DNA of 8,724 nucleotides from Candidatus Omnitrophota bacterium (GTDB lineage: Bacteria > Omnitrophota > Gorgyraeia > JABMRN01). The notes beneath the pieces are model-generated. The model saw only the letters and a list, made by a program, of their open reading frames with translations, did no database searches and was not told where the DNA came from. The stretch is taken from positions 1 to 8,724 of the forward strand of contig JAQVOV010000062.1 in NCBI GenBank assembly GCA_028702395.1, written 5' to 3'. Below are positions 1-6,439 of the stretch, piece after piece (within the stretch, counting starts at the first letter, position 1; every line of letters begins with the position of its first letter). A program made the translations under genes and the position numbers.

Positions 1-1
1 T

Positions 2-76
2 CATAGAAAGAACAAGATCTGTCCCTTTAGAACAGACATCAAAAAATTCGTCGATAAAATACTTAAGAAGAAATAA
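2..76 (+). CDS. Possible 3' end of a plus-strand gene (partial, unidentified)
   Basis: An open frame enters from the left edge and runs 24 codons to TAA at 74-76. The stop lies two bases before the palindrome at 79. The visible residues include CPFRTDIKKFVDKILKKK, a lysine-rich, helix-like tail of the kind that ends many small proteins. It loosely recalls the KPF...L..V...LKK end of response-regulator receiver domains, with Cys where the conserved Lys would be and one residue fewer, but this is only a resemblance. If real, the gene would converge on smc. Another plus-strand frame is open over the same bases, so openness alone proves little. The product cannot be named. Confidence 0.3.
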   Translation, partial: HRKNKICPFRTDIKKFVDKILKKK

Positions 77-106
77 AAGTAGGGGCGTATTGCAATACGC
101 CCCTAC
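67..106 (-). terminator. Probable smc transcription terminator
   Basis: Read on the minus strand, the palindrome gives a GC-rich hairpin whose stem could reach about 12 pairs with a small loop. It is followed immediately by the T-rich tail TTTTATTTCTTCTT. It lies about 90 bases past the smc stop codon and has the layout of a rho-independent terminator, although the T-run is interrupted. On the plus strand an A-run follows instead, so the signal favours smc transcripts. Confidence 0.5.
79..106. repeat. 28-bp perfect palindrome, copy 1
   Basis: The half-site GTAGGGGCGTATTG is followed directly by its exact reverse complement, giving 14 paired bases per arm. An identical 28-bp copy lies at 6317-6344, and a decayed relative lies at 4061-4088. 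The element is GC-rich in AT-rich DNA and sits between smc and the left-edge frame. From memory, palindromes of the form GTAGGGGCG-n-CGCCCCTAC recur across unrelated bacterial genomes. No transposase is visible in the window. Confidence 0.9.
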
Positions 107-160
107 AAAAACTATACATTACCCATTTCGCCACACACCCTATTTAGTCTTCCACTGCAA

Positions 161-196
161 ACTCACGACACATAGACACAATACTCATGACTCAAA
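161..196. repeat. Degenerate heptamer array 3' of smc
   Basis: Five units of the form AC[TA]CAnn begin at 161, 168, 176, 183 and 190. The steps are 7, 8, 7 and 7 bases. The array ends just before the smc stop codon (198-200). The remainder of 107-197 shows no gene or hairpin that I can support. The periodicity is visible but the units are short, so chance in a low-complexity stretch is possible. Confidence 0.45.
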
Positions 197-197
197 T

Positions 198-3100
198 CTA
201 AACTAACACTTCATCCAGTTCTTTATCTGTTTTTGCTTCTGACAATTTAACAGAAACAATTCTAGATATACCTCTTTGCGGCATAGTAACACCATACAAA
301 GCATCAACCATTTGCATGGTCTTTTTGTTATGCGTTATAATAATGAACTGAGATATCTTCAAGAACTCCTGCAAAACATTTGAAAACCTATCAACATTGA
401 TCTCATCCAAAGGTGCATCAATTTCGTCCAACACACAAAAAGGACTAGGATTTATCTTGAATATCGCAAACATCAACGCAATTGCTGTTAAAGCTTTTTC
501 TCCTCCTGATAGAAGCATGATATTCTGTAATTTTTTTCCTGGAGGACGTACTACTATCTCAATGCCGCATTCTAGGACATCTTTTTCATCCATAAGGAAT
601 ATCTCTGCTTGTCCACCTCCAAAAAGCATCCTGAAATAATTCTTGAACTCATCTCTGACTTTTTCAAATGTTTCTATGAAAAGTTTTTTTGTCGTAGCAT
701 TTATCTTCTGTATTGCTTTAAGCAATGACTCCTTTGCATTAACAAGATCATCTCTTTGCCTTGAAAGGAATGAAAATCTTTCTTCAAGCTCTCGATGTTC
801 CTCTATAGCTATTAAATTGACTGTTCCCATCCTCTCAAGCTTTTCTTCCAATTGCTGGATCTGCTCTTTTACCTGATCCCAATCCGTGGAATCATCAATT
901 TCAACCTGCAAATTCGCTATATCTTCTTTGTATCTCTGTTGTATTCTTTCAATTATAGCTTCTTTTTTATATGAAAGTTCTTTTTCCTTTATTGAAACAT
1001 CCCTTATATTGTCCTTGAATTTCTGTATATTCTGTTCATAAGAAGTCAATATCTTTTCTTTTTCATTATAAGAAAGTATTTCATTGTTCTTTTGTATAAT
1101 TGCATCATCTCTCTCGGAATTTATCTGTTTAAGGCTTTCTGAAAGAGCATGTTTATCAGCCTCCAATTGAAGGATCTCATCTGAAAGTTCTTCGCTTCTT
1201 TTTTGAGCGGTATTTATCAATTCTTCTTTTTCCTTTACATTCTGCTGAATCTCTCTGCATTCTTCCTTACGCAAATTCAAATTCTCGTTCATGTTATCAT
1301 ATCTGATTTGAATACTTGCCAAAGCACCTCTTATCTCTGCCATTTGCAATAATGTAGCTTCTTTTTGTGAGACTTTTTCCTTTATATCCTGTTCTGAACT
1401 TAATATAAGAGATTGCATAGAGTTATGCTGTTGTTCTACTTCATTCAATTGTACATTGAGATCTTCCCCTCTTTTAGTAAGCTCTTCTATACCTGATTTT
1501 TCTTCAAAGACCTCTGATGATATCACCTGTTTTTCATCGTCTATCCTTTTCATATTATCGAGAAGTGCCTGCCGTTCAGATTCTGCATTTGCGAATACGC
1601 GTTCTGTTTGCCTTAGTTCATTATCAGAAATATCAATCTTTTCTTTATATTCTCTTGTTTCTGCTTCTTTTTCAATTTCACTGGCTAGCATTCTTTCAAC
1701 AGCTAATCCCATCTCATTTATAGTGTTTTCCAATTCCTTTACTTTTTCTTTTCTTCCAATAACAGAAAAATCAGCTTCAATAACAGCTCCATCAAAGATC
1801 CTTGGACCTTGTCTAAGATAACTGTTTTTTGTAACAAAACTCCTGTCATTGAATTTTTCAAACATTTTATCTGCAACAAATGCATTTTCACATATATATG
1901 TATCCCTAAAGATATATTTCAACAATTTTACATATTGTTCTGGACTTTTGACATGTTTTAAAATGGATGAACAATCATCAATATCATCACTTGATACATC
2001 CATCAAAGGCACTTCCCCTAATATAAGGAAATTCACTCTTCCAATATTTTCCTGCCTCAAAAAATCAATAAGGAAATCAGCATCTTCCTTTCTGTCAACA
2101 ATGACCGCATTTTTCAAAGATCCTAGAAAACTCTCTACGGCCTGTTCATAACCTGTATCAACACTTATTACATCTGCAAGAAGACGCGGTTCAATATTTG
2201 TTGGATCGCTTTGGCATTTTTCAATTATGGCCTTTACTGCAGTACCAAAACCTTCATGCTTTTGTGCAAGTTCTGCTAACATATCACGTTTTGATCTAAG
2301 AACATCAATTGCCCCTCTTTTTACGGATATTTCATAACGGAGATCACTTAAAGCTTTTAAAAGACCTTCAAGTGCTGTTCTTAACCCATTTAGTTTCTCT
2401 TTGTTCTCATTTACCTGTTTTCGTGCAATTTCATGTTTTTGAGAAATATCATGCATTTTTGTGTCAAAAACATTTTGTTCTTTTTCAACTTCATCTTGTT
2501 CATTACGCAATCGGCTCAAACGAGCACGTCTTGCCTGAAGATCTGCTCCTATCTTAATAAGTTCATTTTTAGTTTTTGTCTGCAGATCAACAATATTCAT
2601 AACTTCAGATTTGCTCTGCTTTATCCTGTTCTGAAAATTATCAATTTCCAAGACTATATCTGATGCATTTTTTTCGAGTATGGTCAAAGAAAAAGTTTTC
2701 TCTTCTTTCTGCTTTTCTATAATTGAGACCCTTTCCTCAAATTGCTCCATATCTTTCAATTTGGCTTCATTTTTTTTCTTTAAATATTCTATTTCCGAGG
2801 CTGCAGTTTCTGCAGAGATCAAGAGTTCAGCTATTCTTTCCCTGTCCATGTTCATTGTATATCCGTTCTTATCTATAGCTGATTCTGTTTCGGAGATCTT
2901 TGTGCGGAGTTCCTGTATCCTTTCATTGACCTTATCAATGGCCTTTTTTGCCTCATCCACCTGATCCTTTAACTGAAGATGTTTCATGGATGTTTCTTCT
3001 TCACTTCTTTTAAGGTCCTGTTCTTCGATAGAAAGTGTTCGGGTTTGGCTCAAAATATTTTTATAAACAAATGAAGCATGCTTTAGATCTAGGTCTTTTA

Positions 3101-3764
3101 GCACATCAAAATCAACTTTATATTTTTCTGCTTTCCTAGCTTGCCTTTCAATTGATTTTATCTGTCTTTCAACTTCCGAGACAATATCATTTATCCTAAG
3201 AAGGTTCTGCTCTGTATGTTCGAGTTTTCTGAGGGCTTCTTTCTTTTTCACTTTATATTTTGTTATCCCGCTTGCTTCCTCAAAAAGATTTCTTCTTTCT
3301 TCTGGTTTTGAACTGCAGATCAACCCAATTTTACCCTGTTCTATCATAGAATATGAGCTAGTTCCCATACCCGTTCCGGCGAGTAATTCATTGATATCTT
3401 TTAATCGCACGATATTTTTATTTAAAAAATATTGACTCTCCCCTGAACGAAAAAGTTTTCGTGTAATTATAACTTCATCGAAATCTATAGGGAGCAATTT
3501 ATCCGTGTTATCCAGAACAATGGAAACTTCGGCAACATTTATTGGCTCTGAATTTGCTGTGCCATTAAATATAACATCTTCCATTCTTGCGCCACGAAGT
3601 TCTTTGGCAGATTGTTCTCCAAGCACCCATTTAATTGCATCCGCAATATTACTTTTCCCGCATCCATTCGGTCCAACTATCGCAGTAACACCTGGTTCAA
3701 ATTTAAGTTTTGTCTTTTCAGCAAAAGATTTGAAACCAAAAACCTCAAGTCTTTTAAAATACAT
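198..3764 (-). CDS. smc: Chromosome segregation/condensation ATPase SMC
   Basis: This 1188-residue protein has full family length. SMC dimers with the kleisin ScpA and ScpB form an ATP-driven ring that compacts and resolves chromosomes on the nucleoid. The N-terminal ATPase half has Walker A GPNGCGKSN (31-39) and the LRGAR segment near 57-60. Long coiled coil runs about 170-500, the hinge about 505-665, and returning coiled coil about 670-1020. The C-terminal head has signature LSGGEK (1085-1090), Walker B VLDEID (1111-1116) and the switch His in ITHNK (His1145). The start MYFKRLEVFGFKSF matches the family, and GGAGG lies 4 bases upstream. The hinge is odd: the usual glycine-rich GG..TGG stretch reads GPRIFDG (653-659). 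The gene has its own promoter upstream and a terminator after it. ScpA and ScpB are not in view. Confidence 0.97.
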   Translation of the reverse strand: MYFKRLEVFGFKSFAEKTKLKFEPGVTAIVGPNGCGKSNIADAIKWVLGEQSAKELRGARMEDVIFNGTANSEPINVAEVSIVLDNTDKLLPIDFDEVIITRKLFRSGESQYFLNKNIVRLKDINELLAGTGMGTSSYSMIEQGKIGLICSSKPEERRNLFEEASGITKYKVKKKEALRKLEHTEQNLLRINDIVSEVERQIKSIERQARKAEKYKVDFDVLKDLDLKHASFVYKNILSQTRTLSIEEQDLKRSEEETSMKHLQLKDQVDEAKKAIDKVNERIQELRTKISETESAIDKNGYTMNMDRERIAELLISAETAASEIEYLKKKNEAKLKDMEQFEERVSIIEKQKEEKTFSLTILEKNASDIVLEIDNFQNRIKQSKSEVMNIVDLQTKTKNELIKIGADLQARRARLSRLRNEQDEVEKEQNVFDTKMHDISQKHEIARKQVNENKEKLNGLRTALEGLLKALSDLRYEISVKRGAIDVLRSKRDMLAELAQKHEGFGTAVKAIIEKCQSDPTNIEPRLLADVISVDTGYEQAVESFLGSLKNAVIVDRKEDADFLIDFLRQENIGRVNFLILGEVPLMDVSSDDIDDCSSILKHVKSPEQYVKLLKYIFRDTYICENAFVADKMFEKFNDRSFVTKNSYLRQGPRIFDGAVIEADFSVIGRKEKVKELENTINEMGLAVERMLASEIEKEAETREYKEKIDISDNELRQTERVFANAESERQALLDNMKRIDDEKQVISSEVFEEKSGIEELTKRGEDLNVQLNEVEQQHNSMQSLILSSEQDIKEKVSQKEATLLQMAEIRGALASIQIRYDNMNENLNLRKEECREIQQNVKEKEELINTAQKRSEELSDEILQLEADKHALSESLKQINSERDDAIIQKNNEILSYNEKEKILTSYEQNIQKFKDNIRDVSIKEKELSYKKEAIIERIQQRYKEDIANLQVEIDDSTDWDQVKEQIQQLEEKLERMGTVNLIAIEEHRELEERFSFLSRQRDDLVNAKESLLKAIQKINATTKKLFIETFEKVRDEFKNYFRMLFGGGQAEIFLMDEKDVLECGIEIVVRPPGKKLQNIMLLSGGEKALTAIALMFAIFKINPSPFCVLDEIDAPLDEINVDRFSNVLQEFLKISQFIIITHNKKTMQMVDALYGVTMPQRGISRIVSVKLSEAKTDKELDEVLV

Positions 3765-3782
3765 TCTTCCTCCATAATATTC

Positions 3783-3810
3783 AAACGTTAATAGCTGAAC
3801 GTTAGTCGTT
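3783..3810. repeat. Heptamer array with small inverted repeat in smc leader
   Basis: Four in-phase 7-base units fill this stretch. Units one, three and four end in CGTT, and the second ends in AGCT. The third and fourth units also create an inverted repeat, TGAACG-TTAGT-CGTTCA (3796-3812), which could fold into a short hairpin or bind a dimeric protein. It lies in the predicted smc 5' untranslated region, about 20-45 bases before the start codon. A regulatory role is inference only. Confidence 0.4.
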
Positions 3811-3882
3811 CAAACACTAAAAATTTAACTTAGATATTAATTTAATACTTAAACTTTAATTTTTTTTATTACTTTCTTATAT

Positions 3883-3911
3883 AGTATATATTATAAAAAT
3901 ATAATAGTCAA
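3883..3911 (-). promoter_or_regulatory. Sigma70-type promoter for smc
   Basis: On the minus strand, -35 TTGACT (3911-3906) is separated by exactly 17 bases from -10 TATACT (3888-3883). Both hexamers are one base from consensus. Transcription would begin near 3876, giving a leader of about 110 bases before the smc start codon. The promoter lies downstream of the etfA terminator, so smc can be transcribed independently of the upstream genes. The surrounding DNA is very AT-rich, which raises the chance of a spurious -10, but the -35 and spacing are convincing. Confidence 0.65.
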
Positions 3912-3960
3912 CGACAAATTGTGTCTTTTTTTATATAAACCACTAGATATAGGGTTGTTT

Positions 3961-3985
3961 TAGAGACAGACCAGGTCTATCTCTA
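3961..3985. repeat. 25-bp near-perfect inverted repeat
   Basis: TAGAGACAGACC (3961-3972), one base, then GGTCTATCTCTA form 12-base arms with a single mismatch. On the minus-strand RNA the mismatch becomes a G-U pair. It lies between the etfA terminator and the smc promoter in an otherwise empty part of the 326-base gap 3765-4090. No T-run follows on either strand, so it does not look like a terminator. It could be an operator, a small dispersed repeat or an RNA hairpin. Confidence 0.6.
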
Positions 3986-4017
3986 CATTTATACCTCTCT
4001 GTTTCATTCTCTTACTC

Positions 4018-4049
4018 AAAAAAGAAAAGGCAGGAATATTCCTGCCTTT
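4018..4049 (-). terminator. Intrinsic terminator after etfA
   Basis: A perfect 24-bp palindrome at 4026-4049 (half-site AAAGGCAGGAAT) makes a stem with the GC-rich core GGCAGG/CCTGCC. On the minus strand it runs directly into TTTTCTTTTTT (4028-4018). This is a textbook rho-independent layout about 40 bases past the etfA stop codon. It should end the etfB-etfA transcript and insulate smc. On the plus strand the tail is not T-rich. Confidence 0.8.
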
Positions 4050-4060
4050 GATTATATTAT

Positions 4061-4088
4061 GTAGGTGCGAAAAATTTTTAGGCCCTAC
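4061..4088. repeat. Decayed copy of the 28-bp palindrome
   Basis: This stretch starts GTAGGTGCG and ends GGCCCTAC, and it is exactly 28 bases long. Its two halves pair at 11 of 14 positions. The outer bases match the perfect copies at 79-106 and 6317-6344, while the centre is AAAAATTTTT. It sits two bases from the etfA stop codon. It is probably a diverged member of the same family rather than a separate terminator. Confidence 0.55.
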
Positions 4089-4090
4089 AA

Positions 4091-5299
4091 TTATTTTCCC
4101 ATTTTTGATTGTAATGCTTTAGTTAATGCTGGAACTATTTGAAATAAATTACCTACAATACCATATGTCGCAACTTTAAATATTGGAGCTTCCGGATCTT
4201 TATTTATAGCAACAATGATATCTGAAGACTGCATTCCTATCAAATGTTGTATCTGTCCACTTATTCCACAAGCAATATATATTTTTGGACAAACAGTTTT
4301 TCCAGTTTGTCCTACCTGATGGGAATATGGTATCCAATCAGAATCTACTGCTGCACGAGATGCGCCTACTGCTGCACCCAAAACCTTTGCAAGTTCTTTT
4401 ATAATATCAAAGTTCTCCGGAGACCCTATTCCTCTTCCTCCTGAAACAATAATGTCCGCTTCTGAAAGATTTACGGTCTCTTCAATTTCCTCAACAAGAT
4501 CCAAAAGTTTTGTAGAAGAAAAATATGTTGTATCATCATAATCTTTTTTTATCAGTTTACCTTTTCTTGAGTGGTCTATTTTAGCTTCTTTAAAAACTTT
4601 ATGTCTAACTGTTGCCATTTGAGGTCTATGATTTGGGGTTATTATTGTTGCCATGATATTTCCACCAAAAGCAGGGCGTGTCTGTAAAAGGATTTTTTTA
4701 TCCGGATCAATATCCAAACCTGTACAATCAGCAGTTAGTCCGGCATTTATTTTTATTGCAACACGGGAAATAAGGCTTCGCCCAATAACTGTAGCACCAC
4801 ATAAAACTATTTCAGGTTTGTACTCTTGGATAAGCTTTATAATGACCTTTGTATAAGGTTCATCCTGATAATGTTTCAATTTCGGATTATCTACCAAATA
4901 AACTATATCTGCCCCTCTATGGTAAATATCTTCTATCTTATTTTCCATACCATCACCTAGAACAATAGCACATAATTTCACACCCAGATCATCCGCTAAT
5001 TTACGTCCCTGACCTAGGAGTTCATGTGAAATTGATTGTACAGTACCTTTTTTCTGCTCACAAAAAACCCACACATCTTTATATTCAGAAAGATCCAGCC
5101 CTGCAGGTCCTTCAAACTCCAAAACCTCTACAGCTTGAAATTTACAAACTTCCTTACATGCTCCGCAAAAAGTGCACTTTGTATAATCAATAACAGCTTT
5201 TTTATTTTGAATTTCAATTGCGCCAAAAGGACAAGCCGGCTTACACAATCCACAACCTATACATTTATTCAATATTATCTTAACTCTTTCGTCAGACAT
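4091..5299 (-). CDS. etfA: Electron transfer flavoprotein alpha subunit with N-terminal ferredoxin domain
   Basis: The 402-residue protein fuses a 2[4Fe-4S] ferredoxin domain (about 1-60) to a full EtfA. Cluster cysteines are C13, C16, C19, C23 and C42, C45, C48, C52. The second motif has Lys instead of the usual Pro after its last Cys. The EtfA N-terminal domain spans about 75-260. The FAD domain follows with SGGRGIG (286-292), VGASRAAVD (311-319), QVGQTGK (328-334), GISGQIQHLIGM (345-356) and AINKDPEAPIF (364-374). EtfA with such a ferredoxin extension is known from CarE of the Acetobacterium woodii caffeyl-CoA reductase and LctC of lactate dehydrogenase complexes. There it serves flavin-based electron bifurcation or confurcation with ferredoxin and NAD. 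It is cytosolic and has no membrane segment. The partner is EtfB just upstream. The SD AAGGAG lies 10 bases before the ATG. Confidence 0.95.
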   Translation of the reverse strand: MSDERVKIILNKCIGCGLCKPACPFGAIEIQNKKAVIDYTKCTFCGACKEVCKFQAVEVLEFEGPAGLDLSEYKDVWVFCEQKKGTVQSISHELLGQGRKLADDLGVKLCAIVLGDGMENKIEDIYHRGADIVYLVDNPKLKHYQDEPYTKVIIKLIQEYKPEIVLCGATVIGRSLISRVAIKINAGLTADCTGLDIDPDKKILLQTRPAFGGNIMATIITPNHRPQMATVRHKVFKEAKIDHSRKGKLIKKDYDDTTYFSSTKLLDLVEEIEETVNLSEADIIVSGGRGIGSPENFDIIKELAKVLGAAVGASRAAVDSDWIPYSHQVGQTGKTVCPKIYIACGISGQIQHLIGMQSSDIIVAINKDPEAPIFKVATYGIVGNLFQIVPALTKALQSKMGK

Positions 5300-5315
5300 T
5301 TTACATTCGCTCCTT
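5300..5315 (-). promoter_or_regulatory. etfA ribosome binding site with an ATG-TAA start-stop in the spacer
   Basis: The SD AAGGAG (5315-5310) is followed by CGA, then ATG TAA (5306-5301), one base, and the etfA ATG (5299). The intervening ATG is out of frame and stops at once. Because it is only three bases from the SD, it is too close for efficient initiation. The etfA start at a 10-base spacing fits better and begins the conserved ferredoxin domain. An effect of the start-stop on translation is possible but unproven. Confidence 0.55.
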
Positions 5316-5321
5316 TATATC

Positions 5322-5425
5322 TTTAGTAACTAGTGATTAGTGACTAGTAACTAGCTTTGCCTATAAACACTCAAACTTTAAATCAATTTATGCTAGAAAC
5401 TAGTTACTAGTTTCTAGTCACTAAC
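5322..5425. repeat. Two inverted heptamer arrays between etfB and etfA
   Basis: The left array (5327-5354) holds four units of T[AG]A[CT]TAG. The right array (5393-5420) holds four units starting CTAG, in the opposite orientation. The 34-base arms 5322-5355 and 5392-5425 match in inverted orientation at 26 of 34 positions, with a 36-base spacer. This is nearly the whole 141-base gap between the two subunit genes. In mRNA the arms could fold into a long imperfect hairpin. No coding frame or T-run terminator is evident. Confidence 0.8.
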
Positions 5426-5440
5426 TTATATTAACTCGAA

Positions 5441-6226
5441 CTATCCTACAATTGCTTTTTTGAAAATATCAGATAGTTTATCAGCTATCTCGTCAGGTTC
5501 ACCAGTAAGCATTTCTCCTCCGCATTTTTGAGGAGGTGTAAATATCTTTACGACCCTTGTCGGAGAACCATCTAATCCTATATCATTTAAACTTGCGCTT
5601 ATATCATCTGCATTCCATTTGATGATTTCACATTTTTTGGACTTCATTTTACCTTTAAGCGACGGCAAACGTGGACTATTTATTTCTTTGACAACAGTTA
5701 ACAATACAGGCAAAGGGGTCTCAATTATTTCATAACCTTCCTCTGTCATTCTTTCTACTATTGCTTTCCCGCTGTCTATTTGTTCTATTTTTTTAACGTA
5801 TGTAACCTGCGGTATCTCCAAATGAGTAGATATACCAGGTCCAACCTGTGCGGTATCTCCATCTGATGCTTGCTTTCCACAAATAATAATATCATATTCA
5901 CCGATCTTTTTTATTGCTTGTGAAAGAGTATAACTTGTTGCCCAAGTATCACTACCTGCAAAGCGTCTATCACTTACAAGGATAACGTCATCTGCCCCTA
6001 AAGAGACAGCTTCCCGTAAAGCAATTTCAGCCTGTGGAGGCCCCATTGTCACTACAGTGACCTTTCCTCCAAATCTTTCCTTTAACCTTATCCCCTCTTC
6101 TAGAGCATATGTATCAAAAGGATTGATTATACTTTCAACCCCATCTCTTATTAATGTATTGGTTTCAGGATTTATTTTTACATCCGTTGTATTTGGCACT
6201 TGTTTAATACAAACGATAATATTCAT
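5441..6226 (-). CDS. etfB: Electron transfer flavoprotein beta subunit, bifurcating type
   Basis: This 261-residue protein is the EtfA partner, and the heterodimer carries FAD and accepts or donates electrons with the acyl-CoA dehydrogenase. It opens with MNIIVCIKQVPNTTDVKI and has SIINPFD (32-38), SDRRFAGSDTWATSYTL (85-101) and GKQASDGDTAQVGP (117-130). The beta-subunit signature is satisfied at 157-177, from VERMTEEGYE to PVLLT. The DGDTAQVGP form is typical of the NADH-binding, bifurcating clostridial-type EtfB. It differs from mitochondrial-type proteins, which read roughly DDDCNQTGQ there and bind AMP. AGGAG lies 5 bases before the ATG. It follows the acyl-CoA dehydrogenase after a repeat-filled 213-base gap and precedes etfA by 141 bases. 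These spacings are wide for an operon, but no terminator intervenes. Confidence 0.95.
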   Translation of the reverse strand: MNIIVCIKQVPNTTDVKINPETNTLIRDGVESIINPFDTYALEEGIRLKERFGGKVTVVTMGPPQAEIALREAVSLGADDVILVSDRRFAGSDTWATSYTLSQAIKKIGEYDIIICGKQASDGDTAQVGPGISTHLEIPQVTYVKKIEQIDSGKAIVERMTEEGYEIIETPLPVLLTVVKEINSPRLPSLKGKMKSKKCEIIKWNADDISASLNDIGLDGSPTRVVKIFTPPQKCGGEMLTGEPDEIADKLSDIFKKAIVG

Positions 6227-6250
6227 TTTTTCTCCTCTAATAACATGTTT

Positions 6251-6278
6251 AAGTAAAAAGTCAAAAGTAAAAAGTAAA
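6251..6278. repeat. Heptamer array upstream of etfB
   Basis: Four exact-phase units of AAGT[AC]AA run without a gap; only the second differs, with C for A. The array ends in further A residues. It lies about 25 bases upstream of the etfB start codon. On the minus strand it is a pyrimidine-rich tract containing a TTGACT by chance. No convincing promoter is built from it. Confidence 0.75.
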
Positions 6279-6312
6279 AAAATCCTGCTATCATTGTAGA
6301 ATCTTTTTTTTA

Positions 6313-6348
6313 TTTCGTAGGGGCGTATTGCAATACGCCCCTACGAAA
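6313..6348. repeat. 28-bp palindrome copy 2, extended to 36 bp
   Basis: Bases 6317-6344 are identical to the palindrome at 79-106. Here the pairing continues four bases outward on each side, TTTC and GAAA, making a 36-bp perfect palindrome. On the minus strand it is followed by TAAAAAAA, not a T-run, so it is not an obvious terminator for the acyl-CoA dehydrogenase transcript. It could still form a stable hairpin in a dehydrogenase-etfBA mRNA. Confidence 0.9.
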
Positions 6349-6371
6349 AACTCATTCGGAACCTTCCACCC

Positions 6372-6415
6372 TTTTATCTTTATTCCCTGCCTGCCGGCAG
6401 GCAGGTTTTATCTTT
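6372..6415. repeat. 20-bp CCTGCC palindrome flanked by 10-bp direct repeats
   Basis: CCTGCCTGCC followed by GGCAGGCAGG (6386-6405) is a perfect, very GC-rich palindrome. The same ten bases, TTTTATCTTT, occur at 6372-6381 and again at 6406-6415. It lies about 35 bases past the acyl-CoA dehydrogenase stop codon. The T-rich side is on the plus strand, where no gene points, so a terminator role for the minus-strand gene is unlikely. It looks like a dispersed or inserted repeat. Confidence 0.7.
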
Positions 6416-6439
6416 TGTCTTAAAGTTCTATTAACTCCC

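Noticed and set aside
397..2964. Several plus-strand open frames of 66-121 codons inside smc, for example 1456-1821 and 643-876
   Set aside because: They are antisense to a well-supported SMC coding sequence. Their products are Ser/Phe/Ile-rich, as expected from reading charged coiled-coil codons backwards, and none has a recognisable motif.
3812..3870. Continuation of the heptamer array into the AT-rich smc leader
   Set aside because: TTAA-rich words recur here, but I could not keep a single 7-base phase for more than two units, so it is treated as plain AT-rich sequence.
5322..5425. CRISPR-like array
   Set aside because: The repeats are 7 bases long with no unique spacers between units, and no cas gene is nearby.
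6227..6270. TTGACT on the minus strand as the -35 box of an etfB promoter
   Set aside because: The hexamer is a by-product of the AAGT[AC]AA repeat. The only -10 at 16-17 bases is poor (TATTAG/ATTAGA) and would place the transcription start on the ribosome binding site.
6386..6405. Rho-independent terminator for the acyl-CoA dehydrogenase
   Set aside because: On the transcribed strand the hairpin is followed by an A-rich stretch. The T-run is on the opposite side, where no gene points.
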